Program-made: the position numbers and the translations under genes | Assembly (NCBI RefSeq): GCF_007745175.1 | Contig: NZ_CP036271.1 | Location: forward strand, 4,166,314 to 4,230,313 | Direction of reading: 5' to 3' | Length of the DNA: 64,000 nt | DNA from: Caulifigura coniformis | GTDB lineage: Bacteria > Planctomycetota > Planctomycetia > Planctomycetales > Planctomycetaceae | Shown: piece by piece, positions 38,579-47,775 of the stretch | How positions within the stretch are numbered: position 1 is the stretch's first letter | Layout: each line of letters begins with the position of its first letter | Notes under the pieces: generated by a model | The model's input: only the letters and a program-made list of their open reading frames with translations | The model's database searches: none | What the model was told of the DNA's origin: nothing

Positions 38579-39349
38579 CTAGAAAGTGGCCGCTACGGAG
38601 TCATCCGGCCAGCAGTCGGCTGGTGATCCGGCGACGATCCTTCGTTTCACCAGCGTGAACCCAACGATGGTCACCAGAACGATAATGAGCGACGCCGCTG
38701 CGAACACGGCAAGCTCGAAGGACGGTTGCGGCCGCAGTTTCCAGAACGGAATGCGGCCGAAGCTGCTCTCGTAAATGACTGCGATGACAACGGCCAATGA
38801 AAACAGGGCGTATTCCAGAATGAGCAGGATCGTCCAGTTGAATCCGCCGTGCGAAACGGGGGGCCAGGCATCGTCGGCGACGGCTTTCAACATCCCGCCG
38901 GAGGTCCAGACCTTTCGTCCAGTGAAAAGTGCACACAGGACTGATGGGATCCCCAGCAGGATTGAAAGGATGTGTCCGAAGACACAGGGGGCGAGCAGCA
39001 CATTCACAGCGCCGGGAACGAACCACGCTGGAGCGGCATGCATCAGAACAAAATCCAGGATAAAGGCCCCGATCAACGTCGAAACAGCGAGCTTCATGCC
39101 TGCGGTTGCACAGTGAATCGCAGCCAGCAATTTGCCACGGAAGAACTTGAGATCTGAGTTCAGCAGCCAACGGGCTGTCAGCACGTCAGGAAGCGCGATT
39201 CGTCCGCAGACGGCGAGCGCCGCCGCTGCAGGATTTCTGCTCACTGACCAGGCGACGCCCCCGACAATCGCGATGAATAACCAGGCGTAGAAAGGAAACC
39301 CAACGAGCAGTCTCGCAATGTTGGGAGGGAGACGCTCATCCGTTCTCAT
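38579..39349 (-). CDS. Polytopic membrane protein, unknown
   Basis: 256 residues with about six membrane helices (including FPFYAWLFIAIVGGVAW, LAVSTLIGAFILDFVL and LAVFAAASLIIVLVTIVGF). No family is recognised. Its ATG lies 8 bases inside the flank of the IS630-type element. Removing the element and one TA would place this ATG 7 bases after the stop of the gene at 40386-40808, so it was probably the last gene of that operon. Confidence 0.65.
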   Translation of the reverse strand: MRTDERLPPNIARLLVGFPFYAWLFIAIVGGVAWSVSRNPAAAALAVCGRIALPDVLTARWLLNSDLKFFRGKLLAAIHCATAGMKLAVSTLIGAFILDFVLMHAAPAWFVPGAVNVLLAPCVFGHILSILLGIPSVLCALFTGRKVWTSGGMLKAVADDAWPPVSHGGFNWTILLILEYALFSLAVVIAVIYESSFGRIPFWKLRPQPSFELAVFAAASLIIVLVTIVGFTLVKRRIVAGSPADCWPDDSVAATF

Positions 39350-39367
39350 GCTTAGACTAGAGCAACT

Positions 39368-40009
39368 TCATGATTCGTGTGCAGTGTATCCGCAGGAACG
39401 GATGTAGTTCAGGCATTCGCTCGGAGTGAACTCGTCCACCAGCACTCCGATCCGGTTCCAGAGTCCTTCTGTCGTCCGTTCAGCGCTCGTCCGCAAAAGC
39501 GTCTTGAACTTCGAGAACAACTTCTCGATCGGGTTGAGATCGGGTGAGTACGGCGGCAGGTAGTACACCTCAGCCCCGGCCTGTCGAATCGCGTCACCCA
39601 CCGCGCTCTGCTTGTGGCTGCTGAGGTTGTCCATGACCACCAAGTCTCCCGGCTCCAGCGCCGGGATCAGGAACTGACGGACGTAAGCCAGAAAGCATTC
39701 CCCATCCATCGGGCCATCCAGCACCAGGGGAGCAATCACTCCGCTGGCCCTGAGCGCCGCTGCGAACGTCGTCGTTTTCCAATGCCCTTGAGGGACATGG
39801 TCCACGACCCGGCGTGATTTTGGTCCCCAGCCATAGCGTCGCGTCATCTTCGTGTCGGCCCCGGTTTCGTCGAAGAACACCAGACGGCGACAGGCTTTCG
39901 ACTGCACCAGGATGTTCCACCAGCGGCGCTTCTGAGCCACATCCGGCCGCTGTTGTTCAGCAGCTTTGAGCACTTTTTTTGAGAGTGATTCCCCAGCGCC
40001 GAAGCGCAT
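39368..40009 (-). CDS. IS630 transposase, C-terminal (DDE) frame
   Basis: The catalytic part has all three acidic sites: VFFDETGADTKMTRRYGW (first Asp), DLVVMDNLSSHKQ (second Asp) and YSPDLNPIEKLFSKFK (last Glu). It overlaps the N-terminal frame by 53 bases and is displaced from it by +1 (or -2) at an A7 tract. It probably needs slippage at that tract to be joined to the DNA-binding half. Confidence 0.9.
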   Translation of the reverse strand: MRFGAGESLSKKVLKAAEQQRPDVAQKRRWWNILVQSKACRRLVFFDETGADTKMTRRYGWGPKSRRVVDHVPQGHWKTTTFAAALRASGVIAPLVLDGPMDGECFLAYVRQFLIPALEPGDLVVMDNLSSHKQSAVGDAIRQAGAEVYYLPPYSPDLNPIEKLFSKFKTLLRTSAERTTEGLWNRIGVLVDEFTPSECLNYIRSCGYTAHES

Positions 40010-40307
40010 TCCACAGAGTGGTCGCGCAGCCCGGCAGACCGAGTTGGCGTTGCCTTTGGGCGAGCGTCAGGCCGGGGTCGTCCTGGACGCTTTTGAAAAT
40101 CCGCTCCCGATGCGGTTCCAGAACGCACTCCGGGCCGACATCTCCCTGCCGGGGAGTGATCTGGCCAGTCTCTTTGCGAAGCGCGAGCCAGTTCCAGATG
40201 GTTCGTTCAGTGACCTGAAATCGCCGGGCGACTTCGGCCGGCGGAGAGCCGCGGTCGACTTCGGCCACGACACGTCGCCTCAAATCCATTGAGTAGGGGG
40301 TGGGCAT
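39957..40307 (-). CDS. IS630 transposase, N-terminal helix-turn-helix frame
   Basis: 116 residues. It has the paired helix-turn-helix pattern of the family: MDLRRRVVAEVDRGSPPAEVARRF with RTIWNWLALRK, and LTLAQRQRQLGLPGCATTLW. It ends WGITLKKSAQSC just past an A7 run; the family usually continues in the style of LKKK-VLKAAEQ, which is what the other frame supplies. The ATG at 40307 has GGAAG upstream. Confidence 0.88.
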   Translation of the reverse strand: MPTPYSMDLRRRVVAEVDRGSPPAEVARRFQVTERTIWNWLALRKETGQITPRQGDVGPECVLEPHRERIFKSVQDDPGLTLAQRQRQLGLPGCATTLWNALRRWGITLKKSAQSC

Positions 40308-40385
40308 GACTCTTCCTTGATTGAGCCAACCACTTGAGAAATCCTTTCCCCTATCATCCCTCTGAAAAGCAACTGTGGAAGTGCT

Positions 40386-40808
40386 CTAGGGGGCCGTACC
40401 CAGCGATTTCAGATGCCGCAATCGATCCTGTTCCGATTCAGCAATCTCGCGGACGAGTTCGGCGTCCTCGGGATGGTCGGCCAGCGAGCCGGCGGCGGCT
40501 TCGCAGGCGGCGACGACCAGCTCCTGGTTCTTCACGACGCGCTTCAGGAGGAAGTCGAGCGAAACGTAATTCAGGTTGCTGAAATCGGGATAGGTGCCGA
40601 AGGCGACCGGGAACCCCCGTTCGCGGAGGAGTTCGGTCAGGCCTTCCACCGTTTCCGCCTGCGATTCGGCTTCGCTTGCGAGTGCCTCCCGGGTCGAAGC
40701 GGCTTCGTCCCCCGACCAGGGCCAGGCGTCGACCATGTACTGCAGAAGGGAGCGGTGCAGCGCAATCAGCACGTCGTTGAGGATCGGTTCGGCGGCCGTC
40801 AGCATCAT
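40386..40808 (-). CDS. Small helical protein after nuoN (ferritin-like?)
   Basis: 140 residues, mostly amphipathic helix, with LHRSLLQYMVDAWPW, EAESQAETVEGLTELLRE and EIAESEQDRLRHLKS. This is compatible with a four-helix ferritin-like bundle, but the metal ligands are not certain. The ATG overlaps the nuoN stop (ATGA), so it is translated with the complex I genes. Its TAG stop is made of the TA target duplication of the IS element plus the element's first G. Confidence 0.7.
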   Translation of the reverse strand: MMLTAAEPILNDVLIALHRSLLQYMVDAWPWSGDEAASTREALASEAESQAETVEGLTELLRERGFPVAFGTYPDFSNLNYVSLDFLLKRVVKNQELVVAACEAAAGSLADHPEDAELVREIAESEQDRLRHLKSLGTAP

Positions 40809-42514
40809 TGCGGCTTCTCAGATTTCGTTGGGGAGAGCAGAGAGCCGGCGACGGTCCGGGCGGTTTCGCTGAGGCGTCCCTGGATCGGCGAAGCGCCGAG
40901 AATGATGATCGGTACGGCCAGCAGCACCGTGAACGCCGCAGCGGCCGCGGGAGTCGCGATTCTGCGTTCGCCAATCGGGCGGGGATTGATAAAGACCGCC
41001 TTCAGCACGCGGACGTAGTAGAACAGGCTGATCACGGTGTTCAGGCCGGCAATCGCGAGCACGCCCCACATCAGCGGGTGAATCTGGCCCGCCACGAACG
41101 TGGAGCGGAAGATGGCAAACTTCGCAAAGAAGCCGCCGAACGGAGGAATTCCGACGAGGCTGAAGAAGCTGAACATCAGGGCGATGCACAGGACCTTGGT
41201 CGCTGGACCTTCCGCAATCAGGCCATCGACGCTGTCGATGTCTTCGCGAAACGTCTCGTTCCTCAGAAAGGCGATGACGGCGAAAGCCGTCAGGTTCATG
41301 AACAGGTAGACGGAGAGGTAGTAGACCAGTCCCTCGACGGCGACCTGCGACTCGAGCTTGAGATCGCTCCCCGCCCCCAGGGCGGTGCTGCCGGCGTTAG
41401 ACAAAACCATGAGGGCGGCGACCGCCATCACCATGTATCCGGCGTGGGCGATGGTGGAGTACGCGAGGAGCCGCTTGAGGTTCGTCTGCGTGTAGGCCGA
41501 GAGGTTCCCGAGCGTCATGCTGAAGGCCGCAATGACGCCAAGACTCAGGCCGAGATAGGTCGACAGTTGCCTGACCGCCTCGGTGCCTCCCGAGAAGGAG
41601 GTGACGAAGCGGGCGAGCAGAGCGAATACCGCCGCCTTCGAAGCGACGGACAGGAAGCCGGCGACCTCGGCCGAGGCTCCTTCAAAGGCGTCCGGACACC
41701 AGAAATGGAACGGCACCAGCGACAGCTTGAAGGCGATGCCGACGAAGACCATCGCGATGCCCAGGAGGGCCACGATGACCGTGGGATTCGAGAGGGTGAA
41801 GGTCTGGCCTTCCATGACGATGCCGAATCGCTCACCGAAGAGCGAGAAATCGGCCGTTCCCAGAAGACCGCCCAGCAGGCTGAGTCCATACAGCATGACG
41901 CCGGCCGTTCCGGCCCCGTACACGACATACTTCAAGGCGGCTTCACTGGCCTGCCGGCGCCCTTTCAGAAACCCGACCATCGCGTAGCTGGGAACGCTGA
42001 TCATTTCGATCGACAGGAAGGCCATCAAAAGGTGGTTGGCGCCCGTCGCGAGGAGCATGCCGACACTGGAGCCGACCAGCAGCGCGTAGAAGTCGGGGCC
42101 GTCCTCCTGATCGGGAATGCCGGTCAGCACGGTGAGGGACATCGTCAGCACGAGGAACAGCATGAGGCCGAGCCGGAAAAACACGGCCAGGGCGTCGTGC
42201 ATCATCAGTCCCGTGAAATACGGCCCACTCGCGCCGACGCCGGTTTCCGTCAGGCCGAAGATCGTCGACAGGAAGTGCAGCCCCCCCATCGCTCCTCCGG
42301 TTCGCACGTAAGCAAACTGCGCGAAGACGGCGAGGAAGGCCGCGAGGGCACCGAGCAGGGCGACCCAGCAGGCGGGGAGCAGCCTGTCGAAGTTGCAGAG
42401 TCGCGACAGCAGCAGCAGGACCACCGTGACCGACAGGATCAACTCCGGCACGAAGATCTCAAGCGACCGCCAAAGGTCGCCCTGGAACTGATCGAGGAGT
42501 TGGGTGACTGTCAT
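40805..42514 (-). CDS. nuoN: NADH-quinone oxidoreductase subunit N
   Basis: 569 residues, about 14 membrane helices, an antiporter-like proton-pumping subunit of complex I. Typical segments are LSIEMISVPSYAMVGFLKG, FKLSLVPFHFWCPDAFEGA with the helix-break Lys region, and LLAYSTIAHAGYMVMA. It is longer than E. coli NuoN (485). Last of the H-J-K-L-M-N set here. Confidence 0.93.
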   Translation of the reverse strand: MTVTQLLDQFQGDLWRSLEIFVPELILSVTVVLLLLSRLCNFDRLLPACWVALLGALAAFLAVFAQFAYVRTGGAMGGLHFLSTIFGLTETGVGASGPYFTGLMMHDALAVFFRLGLMLFLVLTMSLTVLTGIPDQEDGPDFYALLVGSSVGMLLATGANHLLMAFLSIEMISVPSYAMVGFLKGRRQASEAALKYVVYGAGTAGVMLYGLSLLGGLLGTADFSLFGERFGIVMEGQTFTLSNPTVIVALLGIAMVFVGIAFKLSLVPFHFWCPDAFEGASAEVAGFLSVASKAAVFALLARFVTSFSGGTEAVRQLSTYLGLSLGVIAAFSMTLGNLSAYTQTNLKRLLAYSTIAHAGYMVMAVAALMVLSNAGSTALGAGSDLKLESQVAVEGLVYYLSVYLFMNLTAFAVIAFLRNETFREDIDSVDGLIAEGPATKVLCIALMFSFFSLVGIPPFGGFFAKFAIFRSTFVAGQIHPLMWGVLAIAGLNTVISLFYYVRVLKAVFINPRPIGERRIATPAAAAAFTVLLAVPIIILGASPIQGRLSETARTVAGSLLSPTKSEKPQ

Positions 42515-42583
42515 GGAGGGGAGGACGCGAGCGAAGGTGACTGGAGGGCGAAAGCCCCGGTGAGTTCCGAGGACCCGGGCGGA

Positions 42584-44188
42584 CTACTCCCCCGGTGAAC
42601 TTTCCGCGAGGCTCACCTTTGGCCCTTCTTCCTTGTGAAGGAGCTTGTAGGAACTGGCCATCGACGCCGTGAGATTCTCGGTCGAGGCCTTCATCAGGCT
42701 GAACATCGTATTCGGCAGGACGCCCAGCACGATGGCGAATGCCAGGAGCGTTGCCGCGATGAAGGTCTCCCGCTGGTTCATCTCCGAGAGGTCCTCCGCG
42801 TGCGGCCCCTTGTATTCAGGGCCCAGGTAGACCCGCTGGATGGTCCACAGGATGTATCCGGCCGTGAGGATGACGCCGCTGGCCGCGATGATCGCGAGGA
42901 GCGGACTGTAATTCCACGAGCTGAGGACAACGAAGACCTCGCCGATGAAGCCGCACAGGCCGGGGAGACCGAGACCCGCAAAGAAGAGACCGATCGCGAG
43001 GCCGCTATAGAGCGGCATCTTCTGCATCAGGCCGCCGAACTGGTTGAGATCGCGGTGGTGAACGCGGTCGTAGATGACGCCGACCATAAAGAACATGCCG
43101 GCCGAGGAGATGCCGTGGCCGAGCATCTGGAACATCGCGCCGTTGACGCCCATGTTCCAGTATTCGGGGCCGACAGTGTCGCCCGTCGCTTCGTTGATTT
43201 TCCAGACGGCGAGTCCGATCAGGACGTAGCCCATGTGGCTGACGGAACTGTAGGCGACCATTCGCTTGAAGTCGGTCTGCGCGAGGGCTGCGAAGGCGCC
43301 ATAGATGATGCTGAACGCGCCGATGGCGACCAGCGCGTAGGCGGCGTACTGAGCCCCGTACGGGCACAGCGGCATGGCGATGCGGATGATGCCGTAGCCG
43401 CCCATCTTCAGCAGCACGCCTGCCAGGATCATCGAGATGGGCGTGGGGGCCTCGACGTGGGCATCCGGAAGCCACGTGTGGAAAGGGAAGCTGGGGAGCT
43501 TGATGGCGAAGCAGATAAAAAGCAGGACGAAGGCGATGATCTGCATCGTCGGGCTGAACATCGTCCCTTCGGCCGCAATCTGCGCCAGCCGGTTCAGGTC
43601 AAATACGTTGCCCGAGTTGAAATAGAACATCAGCATGGCGATGAGCATCAGGACGCCGCCCGCCAGCGTGTAGAGGAAGAACTTGATGGCGGCATACTCG
43701 CGGCGAGGTCCGCCCCACACGCCGATGAGGAAGTACATCGGCAGCAGCATCACTTCCCAGAACACGTAGAAGAGTAGGAAGTCGAGCGCCATGAAGACGC
43801 CGAGCATGCCGGTCTCGAGCAGCAGGAACAGGATCAGGTAGCCCTTCACCTGCTTCGTGATGCTCCATGAGGCGAGCATGGCCAGGAAGCTGATGAAGGA
43901 AGTGAGCAGGACGAGCGGCATGCTGATACCGTCGATGCCGAGCCGGTAATAGACGTTCCAGGACGGAATCCACTCGTGCGCGACCTGCATCTGCATGCCG
44001 GCGACGGAGGAATCGAAACTCCAGAGGATCCCGACCGAGAGCAGGAATGTGGTGAACGTCGCGAAGGCGGAGAACATGCGCATCGCGGCGACCGCCCCCG
44101 GACTGTCATCCCGGAAGAAGGCGAGGAAGAACGCCGCGATCGTCGGCAGGAAGATCGTGAGGCTCAGCAGGGCGGTGTCGTTTTGCAT
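42584..44188 (-). CDS. nuoM: NADH-quinone oxidoreductase subunit M
   Basis: 534 residues, a polytopic antiporter-like subunit. It has LGIDGISMPLVLLTSFISFL, IKLPSFPFHTWLPDAHVEAP (family signature with the pumping Lys), FKRMVAYSSVSHMGYVLIG and YSGLAIGLFFAGLGLPG. Spaced 69 bases from nuoN and 64 from nuoL, so all are co-transcribed. Confidence 0.95.
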   Translation of the reverse strand: MQNDTALLSLTIFLPTIAAFFLAFFRDDSPGAVAAMRMFSAFATFTTFLLSVGILWSFDSSVAGMQMQVAHEWIPSWNVYYRLGIDGISMPLVLLTSFISFLAMLASWSITKQVKGYLILFLLLETGMLGVFMALDFLLFYVFWEVMLLPMYFLIGVWGGPRREYAAIKFFLYTLAGGVLMLIAMLMFYFNSGNVFDLNRLAQIAAEGTMFSPTMQIIAFVLLFICFAIKLPSFPFHTWLPDAHVEAPTPISMILAGVLLKMGGYGIIRIAMPLCPYGAQYAAYALVAIGAFSIIYGAFAALAQTDFKRMVAYSSVSHMGYVLIGLAVWKINEATGDTVGPEYWNMGVNGAMFQMLGHGISSAGMFFMVGVIYDRVHHRDLNQFGGLMQKMPLYSGLAIGLFFAGLGLPGLCGFIGEVFVVLSSWNYSPLLAIIAASGVILTAGYILWTIQRVYLGPEYKGPHAEDLSEMNQRETFIAATLLAFAIVLGVLPNTMFSLMKASTENLTASMASSYKLLHKEEGPKVSLAESSPGE

Positions 44189-44252
44189 GACTGTTCGGCC
44201 CAGGGCCGGTTTTCAATCTCTTGAGTGCGAAGGACTGAATCTTCCGGACCGA

Positions 44253-46715
44253 CTATCCACGCGGCAGGAAGGCAAACAGCGCCAGGAACAGTCCCAGCAC
44301 TCCAAAGGCAATGAACATCACGTACTGTCGAAGTCGGCCGGTTTGAAGTCCCCGGATGGAACGGCCAGCTGAAAAGGTCAGGTCACCGACGACATTGACC
44401 AGACGATCGACGACGGATTCGTCGAACTTCCGGTCCCACTTCGCCACATCGACCATCGATTTCGACGTGCGGTGCAGCAGCGAGTCGAGCACCGATCGAT
44501 CGAACGACTGGGCCCACCGTGCGACGACGTGAGCGGGCCGGACGAACATGACGTCGTAGGTCGAATCAAAGATCCACTTGTCCGTCAGGAAGGCGTGCAG
44601 GCGCTTGAGCTGTTCCTTGATGGCGCCGGGGTTGACCCATCCGGCCCCGTAGAAGGCATACGACAGGAACGCGCCGGTGGCCGCTGCGAGCAACGCCAGA
44701 ATGCCGGCGGTCGAATGCTTTTCGTGGACGTGATGATGCCCGGGCAGGCTGAACGGCACGGAGCCAGTGGCGGCCAGGCCGGGAGCGACCTGGCTCGGTT
44801 CGCTCGCGAGAATCATGCGGGCCAGAGGTCCGTTTTCTCCGTAGATTGCGCATCCCATCGCGAAGAGCGAAAGAACGATCAGCGGAACGACCATGACTCG
44901 CGGAGATTCATGAGCGTGGTCGTAGACATGCTGATCGCGCGGCTTGCCGGCGAATGTCATGAACCACAGGCGGAACATGTAAAACGACGTGATGCCGGCC
45001 GTGACGAGCGGCAGAACGAACAGCAGCAGGTGGTGCTGGTTCAGCGAGAAGAACGCCAGCGAGGTGGCGACAACGGCGTCTTTCGAGTGGTATCCCGAGA
45101 AGGCCAGGGCGAACCAGGGCGTTGGAATGGCGAGGCCGCCGATGGCGATCACCCCGACCAGCATGGCCGCCGCCGTCCACGGCATTTTCTTCCGGAGGCC
45201 ACCCATCTGCTGCATGTCCTGCACGTGGTGGCAGCCGTAGATCACGCTGCCGGACGCGAGGAACATCAGCGACTTGAAGAAGGCGTGCGTGATCAGGTGG
45301 AACAGCCCGGCGAACCAGCCGCCAACGCCGAGCGCGAGCATCATGTAGCCGAGCTGACTGATCGTCGAATACGCCAGGACGCGTTTGATGTCGGTCACGA
45401 CGATGGCGATCGTGGCTCCGATGAAGAGAGTGATCACACCGATATAGGCGATGACCAGCAGCACTTCCGGGACGAACATGGGGTAGAAACGCCCCGCGAG
45501 GTAGACGCCCGCGGCGACCATTGTGGCCGAGTGGACGAGCGCGGAGACGGGAGTCGGCCCTTCCATGGCGTCGGGAAGCCACGTCTGCAGGGGAAACTGG
45601 GCGCTCTTGCCAATGCAGCCGGCGAACACGCCCAGGCCTGCGATCGTCAGTAGCCAGTAGGGAATGAAGCGGGGCTGCCGGGAATGGCTGTCGACCCACC
45701 GGCCCCCTGCTCCATTCTGCAGGTAGACGGTTCGATCGAGCCCCGATCCTTCGATGTCCAGCTTGCCATCATGGTCCCGCAGCATCTGGAAGAGTCCGGC
45801 CTGCCCGACAGTTTCCGGGTCGGTATCGGCGAATTTGAACGTGCCGAACCAGGTGAACAGGACCATCAACCCGATGAGAAATCCGAAGTCCCCCACGCGG
45901 TTCATGATGAACGCCTTGTTGGCCGCGGTGCTGGCGGATTTCCGTTCGACGTAGAACCCGATCAGGAAATAGCTGCAGACGCCGACCAGTTCCCAGAAAA
46001 TGAACACCTGGAAGATGTTGCCGGCGAGAACGAGGCCCAGCATCGAGAAGCAGAACAGCGACAGGAACGCGAAGAAGCGGTAGTACCGGCCGGGGCGGTG
46101 AAAATGCCGACCGCCGGACAGGTGGACTTCGTGGTCTTCGTAGTCGTCGGTCAGTTCGTCGCTCATGTACCCGGTCGCGAAAACGTGGATGCACGTTGCG
46201 ATGAGGGTGACCATCATGAACATGGTGATAGTGAGACTGTCGATGTAGTAATCGATGTCGATCACCAGGCTGCCGAAAGCGGCAAGGTTGTAGAACTTTC
46301 CTGAGAAGGCGTAACTGTAAGGGGCGTGGGCGGCGGCATCGCCGTGGGTGTGCTGGTGGTCGCCATGGGAATGGGAGTGTCCGCCTGGGCCGTGCGTATG
46401 TGGCACGGCCCCGGCGTCTGGCTGCTGGCCGCGAACGACGGCCATTTCATGGCCGTGCGCGTGGTCGTCATGGCTGGCGGGAGCGGCGAGGGCGCCCCAT
46501 TTCGTCGCCGAGCCCCAGGTGATGAACGCTCCGAGGCTGAGCAGGAAGCCGCAGCCGATGCAGGCGACAGACAGCCATGCGGCGGTCTTGCTGCGGCGGT
46601 TGCTCCAGTAGCCGGCGAAAATCTCCACGCAGAATCCGGCCAGCGGCATCAGCCAGGCAAAACCCAGCAGCCACTTCAGCGTCGTTCCGGTCGCGAGGAA
46701 TTGTTCTGGAGTCAT
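44253..46715 (-). CDS. nuoL: NADH-quinone oxidoreductase subunit L with His-rich insertion
   Basis: 820 residues, much longer than the usual ~610-660. It has the family signature AQFPLQTWLPDAMEGPTPVS and KRVLAYSTISQLGYMMLALG, and a C-terminal lateral helix region. Residues about 80-130, between the second and third helices, are a His-rich loop (SHDDHAHGHE, HTHGPGGHSHSHGDHQHTHG) not found in E. coli NuoL. A second insertion around DHDGKLDIEGSGLDR also adds length. The role is proton pumping; the loop could bind metal. Confidence 0.95.
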   Translation of the reverse strand: MTPEQFLATGTTLKWLLGFAWLMPLAGFCVEIFAGYWSNRRSKTAAWLSVACIGCGFLLSLGAFITWGSATKWGALAAPASHDDHAHGHEMAVVRGQQPDAGAVPHTHGPGGHSHSHGDHQHTHGDAAAHAPYSYAFSGKFYNLAAFGSLVIDIDYYIDSLTITMFMMVTLIATCIHVFATGYMSDELTDDYEDHEVHLSGGRHFHRPGRYYRFFAFLSLFCFSMLGLVLAGNIFQVFIFWELVGVCSYFLIGFYVERKSASTAANKAFIMNRVGDFGFLIGLMVLFTWFGTFKFADTDPETVGQAGLFQMLRDHDGKLDIEGSGLDRTVYLQNGAGGRWVDSHSRQPRFIPYWLLTIAGLGVFAGCIGKSAQFPLQTWLPDAMEGPTPVSALVHSATMVAAGVYLAGRFYPMFVPEVLLVIAYIGVITLFIGATIAIVVTDIKRVLAYSTISQLGYMMLALGVGGWFAGLFHLITHAFFKSLMFLASGSVIYGCHHVQDMQQMGGLRKKMPWTAAAMLVGVIAIGGLAIPTPWFALAFSGYHSKDAVVATSLAFFSLNQHHLLLFVLPLVTAGITSFYMFRLWFMTFAGKPRDQHVYDHAHESPRVMVVPLIVLSLFAMGCAIYGENGPLARMILASEPSQVAPGLAATGSVPFSLPGHHHVHEKHSTAGILALLAAATGAFLSYAFYGAGWVNPGAIKEQLKRLHAFLTDKWIFDSTYDVMFVRPAHVVARWAQSFDRSVLDSLLHRTSKSMVDVAKWDRKFDESVVDRLVNVVGDLTFSAGRSIRGLQTGRLRQYVMFIAFGVLGLFLALFAFLPRG

Positions 46716-46772
46716 GTTTTGAAGACGTTGCCTCGTGCCCGCGAGGACGCGGGACGGAATTGGGGAGCGCGG

Positions 46773-47084
46773 TCAGCCTTTCAGCTGGTTGGCCTCATCG
46801 ACGTCAATGGTCAGGTGGTTGTTGTAGAAGTTGAGGGCGATGGCGAGGGCGACCGCAGCTTCGGCCGCGGCGAGAACGATCACGAACATGGAGATCGCCT
46901 GGCCATCCATCCCGAGCAGGCCGTACTTCGCGAACGCGACAAAGTTGATATTCGCACCGTTCAGCACCAGTTCGACGCCCATGAGGACGCCGATGCCGTT
47001 CCGTTTGCTGGCCATGCAAACGATGCCGCAGACGAACAGCACGGCTGCCACGAGGAGATACGGCGTGAGTCCGACGTCGTTCAT
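46773..47084 (-). CDS. nuoK: NADH-quinone oxidoreductase subunit K
   Basis: 103 residues, three membrane helices with the conserved Glu residues: LMGVELVLNGANINFVAFAK and FVIVLAAAEAAVALAIALNF. The ATG at 47084 begins NDVGLTPYLLVAAVLF, the normal NuoK start; a longer frame to 47255 would add 57 non-membrane residues. It forms part of the proton path in the complex I membrane arm. Confidence 0.95.
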   Translation of the reverse strand: MNDVGLTPYLLVAAVLFVCGIVCMASKRNGIGVLMGVELVLNGANINFVAFAKYGLLGMDGQAISMFVIVLAAAEAAVALAIALNFYNNHLTIDVDEANQLKG

Positions 47085-47154
47085 CGCGCCTTGGCTGTCT
47101 GGAGGAATGGATATCGGAACGGGAGGCGACGGTTGGGGTCGCGGACCCTGCGGT

Positions 47155-47775
47155 TTACGAGTCTGAAGGCGTCGAGCCGGCGCGGCGTCGCTTCGTTCGG
47201 GCAAGATAGGACGCCCCGACCAGGACGACGAGCAGATGGATCGAAATGATTTCAAACGGCAACAGGTAGCCCGTGCTGAGTGAACGGGTCCCCGGTTTCA
47301 GGTCGCGGTCGAAACGCACGCCGAGAAGCGCCGAGCCGAGCTTGCGAACCGTCTGCCCTTCCTCGGGCGAGCGGAAACTCTCGACATTTGATGCGGCCGG
47401 CGCGGTCTTCGCCAGGAGCTTGTCACGGTTGGCGTTCCAGTCGACGCCCAGGGTGGCGAAAACCAGCATCCCGAGGACGGCCAGGCCCGCGAGGCCTCCG
47501 AGAACCGTTTCCCCCGGCGCCGATCTGATCGTCAGCATCGGGCCGCTGGCGGTCAGCATCACGCCGAAGATCAGCAGGACCACCGTCCCGCCCACGTAAA
47601 TCAGCAGTTGCGTGGCCCCGACAAAGTCGGCATTGAGCAGGAAGAACAGACCGGCGACCGATCCGAGTGAAATGATCAGCCAGAAGGCCATCCGGACGAC
47701 GTTCTGGCTGACAACAACGGCAATCGCGCCGCCGCAAGCTGCCAGTGCGTAAATCGCAAAGATGATCTTTTCCAT
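47155..47775 (-). CDS. nuoJ: NADH-quinone oxidoreductase subunit J
   Basis: 206 residues, five membrane helices. It has ALLACGG-type start (IIFAIYALAACGGAIAVV), NVVRMAFWLIISLGSVAGLF and ATQLLIYVGGTVVLLIFGVM, the NuoJ core with its pi-bulge helix region. The ATG at 47775 overlaps the nuoH stop (TAATG). Confidence 0.95.
   Translation of the reverse strand: MEKIIFAIYALAACGGAIAVVVSQNVVRMAFWLIISLGSVAGLFFLLNADFVGATQLLIYVGGTVVLLIFGVMLTASGPMLTIRSAPGETVLGGLAGLAVLGMLVFATLGVDWNANRDKLLAKTAPAASNVESFRSPEEGQTVRKLGSALLGVRFDRDLKPGTRSLSTGYLLPFEIISIHLLVVLVGASYLARTKRRRAGSTPSDS

Larger units (their letters stand above)
39360..40386 (-). mobile_element. IS630-type insertion sequence, complete (1027 bp)
   Basis: The transposase is in two overlapping frames. 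The ends are inverted: left GAGCAACTTCATGATTC, right (read inwards) GAGCACTTCCACAGTTGC. Both ends are flanked by TA (39358-39359 and 40387-40388), the target-site duplication typical of IS630/Tc1-mariner elements. The length is normal. It lies between nuoN's downstream gene and a membrane protein. Confidence 0.9.

Noticed and set aside
40808-42598. 596-codon plus-strand frame opposite nuoN
   Set aside because: Highly charged, motif-free shadow of a membrane protein gene.
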